Of a DNA stretch of 64,000 nt, positions 33,155 through 42,597 are shown piece by piece; position 1 is the first letter of the stretch, and the number at the start of each line of letters is the position of its first letter. Under the pieces are notes generated by a model. It was given only the letters and a program-made list of their open reading frames with translations. It was not told the origin of the DNA and ran no database searches. The stretch covers positions 124,001-188,000 of the forward strand of contig NZ_JAARZJ010000004.1 in assembly GCF_014229245.1 (NCBI RefSeq), given 5' to 3'. The stretch is from Listeria farberi. GTDB taxonomy: Bacteria > Bacillota > Bacilli > Lactobacillales > Listeriaceae. The position numbers and the translations under genes are program-made.

Positions 33155-35116
33155 ATGAAGGATTGGAAAATAAAAATCCAAACGTTTTTAAGCAAAAATT
33201 ATGGATTTTTTGTTCTAGCCGTCATTCTTTATTGGCTAAAAACGTATATTGCATATCAACTTGAATTTAAACTCGGCATTGAGAACCTAATGCAGCAAAT
33301 CTTGCTGTTCATAAATCCATTAAGTGGGGCCATATTCTTCTTAGGTCTCGCACTTTTTGCTAAAGGACGCCGTTCATTTATCTGGATTATTGTCATTGAC
33401 TTTTTAATGAGCTTTATTCTTTACGCAAATATTGTATATTATCGATTCTTTAGTGATTTCATTACGCTTCCGAATCTAAATGCAAAACAAATGCAAAACA
33501 TGGGTGATATGGGAAGTAGTATCACAGCGTTACTCAGCTGGCACGATATTATTTACTTCGCGGATATTATCATTTTAATTGCACTACTTGCTTTCCGTTT
33601 TGTAAAACCAAACAAAACAGCCCGTATTCGTGCGAGAAAAGTAGTTGGAGTTCTAACGCTTGGTATCGCGATGTTCTTTGGTAACTTGGGACTTGCAGAA
33701 ATTGATCGTCCGCAACTATTAACAAGAACATTTGATAGAAATTATATTGTAAAATATCTTGGTATGACTAACTATCAAATCTATGATGCAGTAAAAAGCA
33801 CCGAATCATCTACGCAGCGTGCACTTGCTGATAGTAGTGATGTTACAGAAGTTTTAAACTATACTAAATCCAAGTATGCCGCACCAAACCCGGAATATTT
33901 CGGTAAAGCAAAAGGCAAAAACGTTATTTATATTCATTTAGAAAGTTTCCAACAATTCCTAGTGAATTATAAATTAAATGGAGAAGAAGTAACGCCGTTT
34001 ATTAACTCTTTCTTTAAAGATCAAAATACGCTAAGCTTTACAAACTTCTTCCACCAAACAGGTCAAGGTAAAACAGCTGACTCCGAAATGTTACTTGAGA
34101 ACTCGCTTTATGGCTTGCCTCAAGGTTCTGCCTTTACTACTAAAGGTCAAAACACATATGAATCAGCATCTGCTATTTTAGGCCAACAAGGCTACACTAG
34201 CGCTGTCTTCCACGGGAACTATAAGAGCTTTTGGAATCGTGATGAAATTTATAAACAATTTGGTTACGATAATTTCTTTGATGCTAGTTACTATGATATG
34301 AACGAAGCAGATGTTTCTAACTACGGACTAAAAGATAAACCATTCTTTAAAGAGTCTGAAGAATACCTATCATCATTACAACAACCGTTTTACACGAAAT
34401 TTATTACGCTTACGAATCACTTCCCTTATCCAATTGATGAGAAAGATGCTTCGATTGCACCAGCGACAACTGGTGATTCATCTGTAGATACGTATTTCCA
34501 AACAGCTCGTTATTTAGACGAATCTGTGAAAAGCTTTGTTGATTACTTGAAGGAATCTGGTCTTTACGATAATTCTGTCATTATCATGTACGGTGACCAT
34601 TATGGTATTTCCGACAACCATGAAGAAGCAATGACAAAAATTCTTGGTAAAGATTACAACACTTTCGAAAATGCTCAAGCGCAACGTGTACCTTTAATGA
34701 TTCACGTTCCTGGTGTTCAAGGTGGCGTTCAAGAACAATACGGTGGTCAAGTTGACTTACTTCCTACATTACTTCACTTACTTGGTGTTGATAATAAAGA
34801 GTATTTGCAATTTGGTACAGATTTACTTTCTAAAGACCATAAACAACTGGTTCCATTCCGAAATGGTGATTATATAACTCCTACCTATTCAATGATTGGT
34901 GGTAACATGTATAATCAGCAAACTGGGGAACCGATTGCTACAGAAACAAAAGAAATGAAAGAAACGAAAGAGAAGGTATCCAAAGAATTAGAGCTTTCTG
35001 ATTCTGTTTTACAAGGAGACTTATTAAGATTCTATGCTCCTGATGGCTTCAAAAAGGTAGACCCAAGTAAATACAATTATAATAAGAAGAAATCAACTGA
35101 TTCTTCTACTAAATAA
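33155..35116 (+). CDS. ltaS: lipoteichoic acid synthase LtaS
   Basis: A 653-residue polyglycerolphosphate synthase. Five membrane helices (about residues 15-36, 45-68, 74-95, 131-150, 163-181) are followed by an extracellular sulfatase-like domain. A signal-peptidase site A-L-A is visible at 223-225, where LtaS proteins are cut. The nucleophile is Thr307 in QGKTADSE, and later metal ligands lie in MYGDHYGISDNH. A terminator follows directly. In L. monocytogenes the primase LtaP is encoded elsewhere. Confidence 0.96.
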   Translation: MKDWKIKIQTFLSKNYGFFVLAVILYWLKTYIAYQLEFKLGIENLMQQILLFINPLSGAIFFLGLALFAKGRRSFIWIIVIDFLMSFILYANIVYYRFFSDFITLPNLNAKQMQNMGDMGSSITALLSWHDIIYFADIIILIALLAFRFVKPNKTARIRARKVVGVLTLGIAMFFGNLGLAEIDRPQLLTRTFDRNYIVKYLGMTNYQIYDAVKSTESSTQRALADSSDVTEVLNYTKSKYAAPNPEYFGKAKGKNVIYIHLESFQQFLVNYKLNGEEVTPFINSFFKDQNTLSFTNFFHQTGQGKTADSEMLLENSLYGLPQGSAFTTKGQNTYESASAILGQQGYTSAVFHGNYKSFWNRDEIYKQFGYDNFFDASYYDMNEADVSNYGLKDKPFFKESEEYLSSLQQPFYTKFITLTNHFPYPIDEKDASIAPATTGDSSVDTYFQTARYLDESVKSFVDYLKESGLYDNSVIIMYGDHYGISDNHEEAMTKILGKDYNTFENAQAQRVPLMIHVPGVQGGVQEQYGGQVDLLPTLLHLLGVDNKEYLQFGTDLLSKDHKQLVPFRNGDYITPTYSMIGGNMYNQQTGEPIATETKEMKETKEKVSKELELSDSVLQGDLLRFYAPDGFKKVDPSKYNYNKKKSTDSSTK

Positions 35117-35152
35117 AAAAGTGAGTCCAGCAAATCCTGGACTCACTTTTTA
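35113..35152. terminator. bidirectional terminator
   Basis: The stem AAAAGTGAGTCCAG/CTGGACTCACTTTT with a 6-nt loop serves ltaS and the converging TetR gene. Both genes end in Lys-stop inside the flanking repeat. Confidence 0.92.
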
Positions 35153-35806
35153 TTTACTTAAACCTCTCATGATATAAGAAACCGTATCATCTATTTCTTT
35201 TGCATCGTTCCAGTTAGCTTCTGGCATCACAACAAACCTAGTTAACATAAAACCAACTATATTCGTAATCAGTGCCCTCATAATCGTACTGTTAGGCATA
35301 TCAATAATCTCTCCACGTGCCTTATAAAAATCAATCATTTGGTCAAACTGTCCTTTTACATGCGTCATAAAAATCTGAGAAAACTGCGCTCTAAGTTCAT
35401 CATGGTAAAACAATTCCATAAAGTATATTTTGATGACTTTACCATTCTCTTTTGCAAATTCAAAACGGTTAACGATAATTTCGCGAATAAACGACTGGAA
35501 ATCTGGATACTCACTTTCAAAAACTTCTTTAACAAAGCTTTGAGCCAAGAATGGTATAACCCCTCCAATCAATGTCGGCATCGTAATCGCCATTAGTAAA
35601 TCTTTCTTTGTTTTATAATGTCTAAAAATGGTTCCTTCAGCTACGCCCGCTTTTTTTGCTATTTCATTTGTAGATGTTCCTGCATAACCTTTTTCTGCAA
35701 AAAGCTCAATAGAAGCTGCTACAATTCGGCGCTGCTTTTCGCTCATTTTAGTTTCTTTTTCTGTCAAATCAAGCATTTGACGCAAGATATCTCCTTCTGC
35801 ATCCAC
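35150..35806 (-). CDS. TetR-family repressor of the adjacent ABC exporter
   Basis: A 218-residue regulator. The HTH (about residues 25-70, RIVAASIELFAEKGYAGTSTNEIAKKAGVAEGTIFRHYKTKKDLL) is canonical TetR; the C-terminal ligand domain is unassigned. The start is GTG at 35806, after AAGGAAG; an internal ATG (MSEKQ) lacks a ribosome site. It is third in an operon behind an ABC ATPase and permease, 24 nt after the permease. A palindrome covering the operon start region is its likely operator. Confidence 0.87.
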   Translation of the reverse strand: MDAEGDILRQMLDLTEKETKMSEKQRRIVAASIELFAEKGYAGTSTNEIAKKAGVAEGTIFRHYKTKKDLLMAITMPTLIGGVIPFLAQSFVKEVFESEYPDFQSFIREIIVNRFEFAKENGKVIKIYFMELFYHDELRAQFSQIFMTHVKGQFDQMIDFYKARGEIIDMPNSTIMRALITNIVGFMLTRFVVMPEANWNDAKEIDDTVSYIMRGLSK

Positions 35807-35830
35807 TTTTTTTCTTCCTTTCTCATTAAA

Positions 35831-36946
35831 TTAAACTTTCCGATATTTTTTCAAAGCAAAAATATTTAATATAACAAATACGAGTACAAAACCTAATAAA
35901 ATATAAAAATCATTTGCAAATGATGAAAATCCTTCTCCTTTCACCATAATAGATGTTAGTGCATTTGCACCGTAGTATAGCGGCATAATGTGCGCAATCC
36001 ATACGAGCCAATCTGCCATGCCATCGAGCGGGAAAATCCCACAAAACAAGACTTGTGGCACGATTACAATAGGGATAAATTGAACGATTTGAAATTCATT
36101 ATTTGCAAAAGTAGAAAGTAAAATTCCTAGTGCTAAGGAGACCATTCCAAGAGTTAACGTAATGAGTAACACATAGAATAAAGAGCCATTTTGCATCATG
36201 CCAAGTACTTGAATGGAGAATACTGCGACTAAAATAGACTGTAGTAGTGCAAAAATACCAAAGCCTATCAAATATCCTAACTCTAGTTCGATGCGTTTAA
36301 TAGGGGTTGCCATGAGTCGCTCAAGCGTTCCTGTTGTCCGTTCTCTCAAAAAGGAAATCCCAGCGATTAGAAATACGAAGAAGAATACGAAAAAGCCAAT
36401 GAAAATCGGGCTAATTGTGTCGAAAAAGCTAGTATCTTTGTCGCCATAAACGTAATCGGTTGAAATGGTTAGCTTTTCAGGGCTGTTTGTAAGCGATGGA
36501 AGCGAGTTTGGATCAATTCCAGCTTTGGCAAGTGCTTCTCCTGTTGTTTTGGCTTGTTTCTTTACTTGAACTTGTTGCTCGGCCATCAGAGCTTTTTGTA
36601 GTTTTAAACCGATTTCTTTACTTAAGCTTGGTTCACTATTTTCGTATGTCACTTTGATTTTCTCGCCATCTTGTTGAAAGAACGCGTCAAGATTAGCATC
36701 TTTAATTTTCGCAGTTACGTCCGTGTTGTCTGGGTAAGTCTTGATTGTTAAATCATTTTCTTTTAGTTCTTTTACCATAGAGCTCGAAAGTCCGCTCACT
36801 CCGACAACCGGCTTCACTGTATCGCCTTCAAATAAGTAAGTTAGTAATGTAATAAGTAAAAGTGGCGCAAGAAACATTAAAGCAAGCGTCCGTTTATCTC
36901 GCCGGAACTGGTTTATGATGCGTTTGACGATCGCAAATATTCGCAT
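35831..36946 (-). CDS. ABC-2 type permease
   Basis: A 371-residue ABC-2 permease. One N-terminal membrane helix (about residues 20-40), a long extracellular domain (45-165), then five helices (about 175-370) with the LRERTTGTLERLMATPIKRIELELGYLIGF motif typical of daunorubicin or Yhi-type exporters. It overlaps the ATPase stop by 1 nt. Probably exports a drug or lipid-like compound, given its TetR regulator; the substrate is not known. Confidence 0.9.
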   Translation of the reverse strand: MRIFAIVKRIINQFRRDKRTLALMFLAPLLLITLLTYLFEGDTVKPVVGVSGLSSSMVKELKENDLTIKTYPDNTDVTAKIKDANLDAFFQQDGEKIKVTYENSEPSLSKEIGLKLQKALMAEQQVQVKKQAKTTGEALAKAGIDPNSLPSLTNSPEKLTISTDYVYGDKDTSFFDTISPIFIGFFVFFFVFLIAGISFLRERTTGTLERLMATPIKRIELELGYLIGFGIFALLQSILVAVFSIQVLGMMQNGSLFYVLLITLTLGMVSLALGILLSTFANNEFQIVQFIPIVIVPQVLFCGIFPLDGMADWLVWIAHIMPLYYGANALTSIMVKGEGFSSFANDFYILLGFVLVFVILNIFALKKYRKV

Positions 36947-37668
36947 TAGTTCTTCCCTCCAAACTCTAAAAAGGCATCTTCTAGTTTGCCAGATGAAGTT
37001 TTGCTTGAGAGCTCTTCTGGGGTCCCTATGGCAATTATTTTTCCATTTCTAATCATAGCAAGCCTATCACATTTTTCGGCTTCATCCATCACGTGTGTCG
37101 TTACAAGGATACATTTGCCACTTGCCTTGAGATCATCCAGTTCTTCCCAAATAGTTTTTCTTAGTTCTGGATCAATTCCGACAGTTGGCTCATCTAATAT
37201 TAAAACATCAGGATCTGCAAGGACAGAAATAGCGAGAGATAACCTGCGTTTCATTCCACCTGAAAAATTATTCACCTTTTTTGTTAAATCGTTTTGTAGA
37301 TTAACTAGGTTTGTCGCGTAGTTGATTCGGTCTTTTTTAGCCATACCTTTAATAGAATAAAGTGAAGCAAAAAAATCTAAGTTCTCTTTAGCAGTTAAAT
37401 CAGTATAAAGTGCATCTGACTGAGCCATATAACCGATTTTGCTAATTACAGGCAAATTCGGCATTACGTTTCCTAGTACTTTCGTTTGTCCACTTGTTGC
37501 TTTCTCCATGCCGATGATAGTTTTAACAAGAGTTGTTTTACCAGCACCAGATGGACCGATTAAGCCAAAAATCTCGCCCTTCTCGATATCAAGAGACATA
37601 TCTGATAAGATGGGTTTCTTGCCGATTTTTACATCTAAATTCATCACATTAATTGCGATTTCCGTCAT
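36946..37668 (-). CDS. ABC transporter ATP-binding protein
   Basis: A 240-residue ATPase with Walker A GPSGAGKTT (about 39-47), Q-loop in GYMAQ, signature NFSGGMKRRLSLA, Walker B VLILDEPTVGID and H-loop TTHVMDEAE. It is the first gene of the ATPase-permease-TetR operon. Start ATG follows GGAGGGAATGTA. The NatA/DrrA-type sequence fits a drug or cation exporter. Confidence 0.93.
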   Translation of the reverse strand: MTEIAINVMNLDVKIGKKPILSDMSLDIEKGEIFGLIGPSGAGKTTLVKTIIGMEKATSGQTKVLGNVMPNLPVISKIGYMAQSDALYTDLTAKENLDFFASLYSIKGMAKKDRINYATNLVNLQNDLTKKVNNFSGGMKRRLSLAISVLADPDVLILDEPTVGIDPELRKTIWEELDDLKASGKCILVTTHVMDEAEKCDRLAMIRNGKIIAIGTPEELSSKTSSGKLEDAFLEFGGKN

Positions 37669-37689
37669 TACATTCCCTCCTTCTTAAAA

Positions 37690-37703
37690 TGAGTGATTAC
37701 TCA
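37690..37703 (-). promoter_or_regulatory. TetR operator palindrome
   Basis: TGAGTGATTACTCA, arms TGAGT/ACTCA around GATT, lies between the -10 box and the ribosome site of the ABC operon that ends with a TetR gene. Confidence 0.62.
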
Positions 37704-37709
37704 CTTTCT

Positions 37710-37737
37710 ATTTTACTCGAATTTTCTTCAATGTAAA
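37710..37737 (-). promoter_or_regulatory. promoter of the ABC-TetR operon
   Basis: TTTACA, a 16-nt spacer and TAAAAT on the minus strand. Confidence 0.62.
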
Positions 37738-37783
37738 GAAAAAACCGAACGCTTCGAGAAAGTTTTCTTCTCTCTGCATTCGA

Positions 37784-38704
37784 TTATTTGCGTAAATAAA
37801 TATCTGAAATGAGATGATCCGTGCCTTTATGAAGCACTAAATCAGCACGATATTTTGTTTTCTCAATGTTTTCTTTTAAATTGACACCATTGATTGTATC
37901 CCAAACACCAAGCGCAAAAGTTTCTGCTTCTTGTTTGCTAATTTTAGTATATGGGTGGAAATAAGAGCTTTCATTTTGGAAAGCTGTTTCGCGAAGCATG
38001 AAGAAACGTTCTAAGTACCATTTCTTAATATCCGCTTCACTTGCATCCATATAAACTGAGAAATCAAAGAAATCACTTGGAAACAAGCTTTCATGTTGAT
38101 CGGCTTGAAGAACGTTGATTCCTTCAATGATAACGATATCCGGATTATGAATTACGCGTGTTTCATCTAAAACATCGTACGTAAAATGCGAATAAAGTGG
38201 TACTTCAACATCTTCTTTATTTGCTTTTAAATCGGTTAGAAACTTGGCAAAACGTTCGCGGTCATAGCTTTCTGGAAATCCTTTTTTATTCATAATTCCA
38301 CGTTCTTCTAAAACCTTGTTAGGGTAGAGAAAACCGTCTGTTGTTACAAGCTCTACTTGCCTTGTTTTTGAAAACCAACGATCTAGCATTAGTTTAAATA
38401 CACGTGCTGTTGTACTTTTACCCACTGCAACACTACCTGCTAGAGCAATGATAAATGGTGCACGCGATTCTTTTTTCTTTAAGTATTCCATTTTTTCGCC
38501 ATGAATAAAAATCGCTTCATGGTATTGAATCGCAATTAGTTTTATTAATGGTAAATAGATTTCAGAGATATCTTGTAAAGAAATCCGGTCATTTAAACCA
38601 CGTATTTCTTCCAGTTCCTCTGCAGTTAAAATTTGATCTTTACTCACTTCCAACTTGCGCCATTCTTCTCGTGGGAAATGAAAGTAGTGGTTGTAATCAT
38701 TCAT
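37784..38704 (-). CDS. coaA: type I pantothenate kinase CoaA
   Basis: A 306-residue kinase for the first step of coenzyme A synthesis. The P-loop GSVAVGKST (about residues 92-100), TTDGFLYPN, and PESYDRERF/FDFSVYMDA segments are typical of prokaryotic type I PanK, which is feedback-inhibited by CoA. Length is normal. It is monocistronic. The start ATG at MNDYNHYFHF follows GGATGGAACATTGA. Confidence 0.95.
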   Translation of the reverse strand: MNDYNHYFHFPREEWRKLEVSKDQILTAEELEEIRGLNDRISLQDISEIYLPLIKLIAIQYHEAIFIHGEKMEYLKKKESRAPFIIALAGSVAVGKSTTARVFKLMLDRWFSKTRQVELVTTDGFLYPNKVLEERGIMNKKGFPESYDRERFAKFLTDLKANKEDVEVPLYSHFTYDVLDETRVIHNPDIVIIEGINVLQADQHESLFPSDFFDFSVYMDASEADIKKWYLERFFMLRETAFQNESSYFHPYTKISKQEAETFALGVWDTINGVNLKENIEKTKYRADLVLHKGTDHLISDIYLRK

Positions 38705-38792
38705 TCAATGTTCCATCCTTTAGTTCATTCGTGAAAACGTAAACAGCTTTATTTAAGGATAACGCAAGCCGCATAAATCCGCAAGTAGCGAT

Positions 38793-39632
38793 TTAATATT
38801 TACGATAGACATAAACTGATTTTGGTTTTGCTACTTCTTTATAGCTATCTACTTGTACAGACGGGATATTCATTTTAAAAGGTGAATAGTACTCTTGAGT
38901 GATTGTTCCTTTTACCGTAAGCCAGGTATCGTTTTTGAAATTTGTCTTTTCGGGCATTTGAACGAGCATCCCAAATACGCCAGAGTCCGCTACACAATGA
39001 ATAATTCCAAATCGAAATAAGAATAAATTATTATCTTTGGTCACTTCATCGTTATAAACAAAACCGGTAAATTCGATTTCTTTGCCAGTAAACTCACCAG
39101 GATAGTTATAGAGAATTTCCATTGTCATTAAATAGTTGCTTTCGGTTACTTTGATTGGATTTTGATCGATAATTTCGGCTTTTTCTTTCGCCATCATTTT
39201 TTCATAATCTGTTTCTCCAAAATAGCCACTTGTATCAGGTCTTAAAAACTGATTTTGGGCATAAGGATCATCACCCGCAGCATTATTTTTCGGAAAATGA
39301 AATCCTTTCGCGGAAACAATGGTTGAATCAAGTGTCGCAACTGGGAAAAGAAAGCCAGCAATTAAGGCATAGGAAAGTAAACCATACACCATGATTTTTT
39401 TTAAAATAGTATTCTCACCATCGTGAGTATGCCCCATATGCTCTGTCTTTGCGCCAATATCTTCATCACGAAAAACCATAATAAGCTGAATAATTGCAAG
39501 TAAAAATGCGGCAATCATGGCTGAAAAAGATAAATAAGCGTATTTCATATTAATATATTTACTGATGTCACCAGAAATATGTAGCTGCATTAAATAAAAG
39601 CCAAATCCAAATAAAATAAAAACTCGAAACAT
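38793..39632 (-). CDS. TIGR03943/YcgQ-like membrane protein
   Basis: A 279-residue protein with four N-terminal membrane helices (about residues 3-20, 32-52, 75-95 and the signal region near 98) and a long soluble C-terminal half with a beta-rich domain (FTGFVYNDEVTKDNNLFLFRFGIIHCVADSGVFGMLV). A conserved His-Cys pair (GIIHC) and a His-rich loop (EHMGHTHDGE) suggest metal contact. It follows the permease gene by 18 nt, as B. subtilis ycgQ follows ycgR. Function is not established; metal handling is inferred. Confidence 0.8.
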   Translation of the reverse strand: MFRVFILFGFGFYLMQLHISGDISKYINMKYAYLSFSAMIAAFLLAIIQLIMVFRDEDIGAKTEHMGHTHDGENTILKKIMVYGLLSYALIAGFLFPVATLDSTIVSAKGFHFPKNNAAGDDPYAQNQFLRPDTSGYFGETDYEKMMAKEKAEIIDQNPIKVTESNYLMTMEILYNYPGEFTGKEIEFTGFVYNDEVTKDNNLFLFRFGIIHCVADSGVFGMLVQMPEKTNFKNDTWLTVKGTITQEYYSPFKMNIPSVQVDSYKEVAKPKSVYVYRKY

Positions 39633-39650
39633 GTATTCACCTGCTTTCTG

Positions 39651-40691
39651 TTAAATAACCAAGGCGTATAAAAAGACGACAATCGTTACACTTGTAACAA
39701 TTAATAAGACAAATTTTGCTTTAAAAGCTCCTAGCATCATCATTAAATTTTTAATATCAAGCATTGGACCAAACACTAAAAATGCAACGATGGATTGTGT
39801 GGAAAATACACTTCGGAAGGAAGCGCCAATAAAAGCATCTGCTTCTGAACATAAAGATAAAATAAAAGCTAGAACCATCATTAATAAAATAGATAAAATC
39901 GGACCATGTCCAATGGATACAAGCGTCGAAGTTTTAATATATGTTTGCATCGCTGCAGCAATTAAGGCACCAAAAACTAGATACTTGCCGACAGAAAAGA
40001 ATTCGTCAACTGCATGCTGTACGGTATGCCAAACTTTTTGGCTAAAAGACATTTTTTCATGTGTATGCTCTTCACCGTGATGATGGTGCGCATGGTCGTG
40101 CTCTGGTTCAGCCTGAGCTTCTTCTGTTGTTAAAACTTGAAATTTCGTTGTTGTTACATCCCCACTCGGACCTCCTGCAAGGGCTAAGTTTCCAGCTGGT
40201 ACAGCAACTTTTTCACTGGCAGCTTCATATTGTAAAAACCGTTCTTTCAAACCAGTTCCTTTATAAAAATAAGCGATAATATTTCCAACAACGAGTGCTA
40301 CTACAAGGCTTCCAGCAACGCGTAAAAGTGGAACTTCCCAAGTACTCCCAAATGCAACATACGTAGAAAATAAGACTACTGGGTTAATAATTGGAGCTGT
40401 GAGCATGAAGGCAATTCCAGCATGAAGCGGTACTCCTTTTGCAAGTAGATTACGAACAATCGGCACAATGCCGCATTCACAGGAAGGGAAAAATACACCA
40501 ATAAGCGAGCCAACAATGACTGCTAGGAATTTATTTTTTGGAATAACGCGAGCAATAAATTTTTCAGAAATAAACATTTGAATAAAACCAGCAATAAATA
40601 CGCCAATTAATACAAACGGCAGCGCTTCTATCAAAATAGATATAAATATGGTATTCATTTGTAGGAATGAATCCGGCAGATGACTAAACAT
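39651..40691 (-). CDS. YraQ/YcgR-family permease with His-rich loop
   Basis: A 346-residue permease of the DUF318/ArsP-like group with two four-helix halves. The family motif FFPSCECGIVPIVRNLLAKGVPLHAG holds the paired cysteines; the second half mirrors it with SLCSEADAFIGASF. Between the halves a cytosolic loop contains about eleven histidines (EHDHAHHHHGEEHTHE, residues 198-213). Relatives move arsenicals or other metals. It forms a two-gene unit with the TIGR03943 protein; I see no obvious Zur box upstream. Confidence 0.84.
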   Translation of the reverse strand: MFSHLPDSFLQMNTIFISILIEALPFVLIGVFIAGFIQMFISEKFIARVIPKNKFLAVIVGSLIGVFFPSCECGIVPIVRNLLAKGVPLHAGIAFMLTAPIINPVVLFSTYVAFGSTWEVPLLRVAGSLVVALVVGNIIAYFYKGTGLKERFLQYEAASEKVAVPAGNLALAGGPSGDVTTTKFQVLTTEEAQAEPEHDHAHHHHGEEHTHEKMSFSQKVWHTVQHAVDEFFSVGKYLVFGALIAAAMQTYIKTSTLVSIGHGPILSILLMMVLAFILSLCSEADAFIGASFRSVFSTQSIVAFLVFGPMLDIKNLMMMLGAFKAKFVLLIVTSVTIVVFLYALVI

Positions 40692-40799
40692 AGGATTCCT
40701 TCTTTCTTAACTCTTTTTAATAACTATTTGATTCTAAGCCTATCTTTTGAAGAAATCAAGTAAAAGATAAATGACTATATTTTTTATTTTGCTTGAATA

Positions 40800-40834
40800 A
40801 AAAGACAACAATCTAACTAAATTGTTGTCTTTTA
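40800..40834 (-). terminator. terminator of the ABC-F gene
   Basis: A 13-bp stem AAAAGACAACAAT/ATTGTTGTCTTTT with an 8-nt loop, beginning inside the last codons of the gene on the minus strand. Confidence 0.85.
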
Positions 40835-42384
40835 GTAATAATTTCTTGATAATCTTGTTCGAGAATTGCCTTTTCTGCTGGTTTTAAATTTGGTTGCATG
40901 AGTTTCGCAGCAATTTCTGACATTCGCATTTCTAAAATCAATTTATCTTCTTCTGTTACACGACTTGGGGCTTTACTTTCTTCATATTCTGAGAAAGTCA
41001 TTCTGTGGAACGTCATTTGTTTGTCTTCTATCACGAGTAATTCTTCTGCAACTTGATTTACAAACGTCCTATCATGCGAAACAAATAACACTGTTCCGGT
41101 AAATTGTTTTATGAGCATTTCCAAAGCTTCCATTGCGTAGATGTCTAAATAGTTGGTTGGTTCATCAAGTATCAGGAAATTCGCATCACTGACAAGAAGC
41201 ATACTGAGAAGTAACTTCACTCGTTCTCCACCAGAAAGCATCCCGACTTCTTTTTGCAAATCACTTTCTTTAAAATGCATACTTCCAAGCACATCTCTGT
41301 TTACTTGCTGTGTTTGAACGCTCCTATCTGTGATGTTTTCTATGAGCGTCTTCGCTAAATCTAACCCTTTTAGTTCTTGATCAAAATAAGCGAGTTTAGC
41401 TTGATTGTTACAAGTAATAGTTGGATTTTCTTGGATAATTTCTCTCAAAAAAGTGGTTTTACCGCTCGCATTTTCACCAATAAGCGCTACTTTATCTCCT
41501 GCTTTAATCGAGAATGCCTTTGTTTCAAACAATGTTTTTCCTGCAATTTCGAAGGTTGCTTCTTTTGCGCTTAATATCGTACTACCTTTTTTTATTAATC
41601 GGTTATCGGGCGTGACGATTTTAATTGGCTTTGTAGTGCGTGGTTTCTCGACATTTCCAAGCCGCTCAATCCGTTTTTCTAAGGCTTTAATTGTACTATG
41701 TTGTTTCTTTTGTTGTGTGCCTTTTCCAGCTTTAAAGGCGCTTGCTTCTTTGTTATTTAGACGTTTCCCTGGTTTTACAATTCGTCCTGCTTCAATTTCG
41801 TGATAGTTTTGTGATGCTTGTAGTTGTTTCTTTTTGTTTTTAAATTCTTTGTAGGCAAGTTCAGCTTGGTTTTCTTGTTGTTTTTTCTGCTCTATATAAT
41901 CGTGATAGTTTCCTTTGTAAACTTGAATTTCTTGATTTTTAATTTCCCATATTTCTGTACATAGTGCGTCTAAAAAGGCGCGGTCATGGGAAATTATCAT
42001 TAGGGCGCCGTGAAAATCGTTCCACTGCCGTTCTAAATGTTTAACGCTTTCGACATCTAAGTTGCTTGTTGGTTCATCTGCTAAAAGTATGCTTGGATTT
42101 TGTCGCATGGCATGTTGAATTGCTTTTCTTGTTTTTTCCCCGCCACTTTGTGTGCTTTTATCGGTAGAAAGTTGCTTGATATAAGCGAGTTTTCCGTATG
42201 AAGTAATGTTTCCTGATGTGGCTTCTATAACGCCAGCGATTACTTCCATAAGCGTTGTTTTCCCTAAGCCATTTTGACCAATGATGCCAATTCTTGCTTT
42301 CTTGTCTACTAACAGGTGCGGGATTTCTACTAAAGTTCTGTCCCCTATTTCTATTTTTAATTGGTTTATTTCGATTATTGACAT
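40813..42384 (-). CDS. ABC-F ribosomal protection protein (VgaL/Lsa-type)
   Basis: A 523-residue ABC-F protein with two ATPase domains and no membrane segment. Domain 1 has GQNGLGKTT, SGGEKTR and LLADEPTSNLD; domain 2 has GENASGKTT, LSGGERVK and LILDEPTNYLD. The interdomain linker (about residues 180-270) is highly basic and helical, the part that reaches the ribosomal tunnel. The group gives resistance to lincosamides, streptogramin A and pleuromutilins. The start is the ATG of MSIIEI after CAGGAGG; a 30-codon upstream extension runs through the leader RNA and is not real. I recall the homologue as lmo0919. Confidence 0.92.
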   Translation of the reverse strand: MSIIEINQLKIEIGDRTLVEIPHLLVDKKARIGIIGQNGLGKTTLMEVIAGVIEATSGNITSYGKLAYIKQLSTDKSTQSGGEKTRKAIQHAMRQNPSILLADEPTSNLDVESVKHLERQWNDFHGALMIISHDRAFLDALCTEIWEIKNQEIQVYKGNYHDYIEQKKQQENQAELAYKEFKNKKKQLQASQNYHEIEAGRIVKPGKRLNNKEASAFKAGKGTQQKKQHSTIKALEKRIERLGNVEKPRTTKPIKIVTPDNRLIKKGSTILSAKEATFEIAGKTLFETKAFSIKAGDKVALIGENASGKTTFLREIIQENPTITCNNQAKLAYFDQELKGLDLAKTLIENITDRSVQTQQVNRDVLGSMHFKESDLQKEVGMLSGGERVKLLLSMLLVSDANFLILDEPTNYLDIYAMEALEMLIKQFTGTVLFVSHDRTFVNQVAEELLVIEDKQMTFHRMTFSEYEESKAPSRVTEEDKLILEMRMSEIAAKLMQPNLKPAEKAILEQDYQEIITKRQQFS

Positions 42385-42590
42385 AAAAAATAACCTCCTG
42401 AATATTTTCAGAGAGGAATCCGCGAAACTACGCCAAAAAAGGCTATAGCTAGAGTTATCATGCGAAATGAACATACGAATCCCGTCCGAAAAAATAGTTT
42501 CTACCCGAGAAATGGATAGCTTTCTTCATTTTTTCATATAATACAGGATTAGAATTTCATTGGCTTAAGATAACACTCCTTTTCGTTTGA
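42385..42590 (-). promoter_or_regulatory. rli53: attenuator-like leader of the ABC-F gene (Rli53 type)
   Basis: About 205 nt of 5' leader from the predicted start near 42590. It holds two miniature ORFs (ATG AAA TTC TAA at 42549-42560, and ATG AAA AAA TGA at 42526-42537). A hairpin TTTCT/AGAAA followed by a T6 run (minus strand, about 42492-42516) is a candidate premature terminator, and other repeats centre on AGCTAT/ATAGC. The layout fits the ribosome-mediated attenuation reported for the Listeria rli53-lmo0919 leader, where stalled ribosomes let transcription continue. Confidence 0.72.
42549..42560 (-). CDS. three-codon leader peptide (Met-Lys-Phe)
   Basis: ATG AAA TTC TAA, the first of two miniature ORFs in the ABC-F leader. 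AAAAGGAG at 42577-42584 lies 16 nt upstream, longer than the usual spacing, so initiation efficiency is uncertain. It is placed where antibiotic-stalled ribosomes could alter downstream RNA folding. Confidence 0.5.
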   Translation of the reverse strand: MKF

Positions 42591-42597
42591 TGTTTAC

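Noticed and set aside
42385-42474. 30-codon N-terminal extension of the ABC-F gene
   Set aside because: It would translate the leader RNA; the CAGGAGG ribosome site and family N-terminus place the start at 42384.
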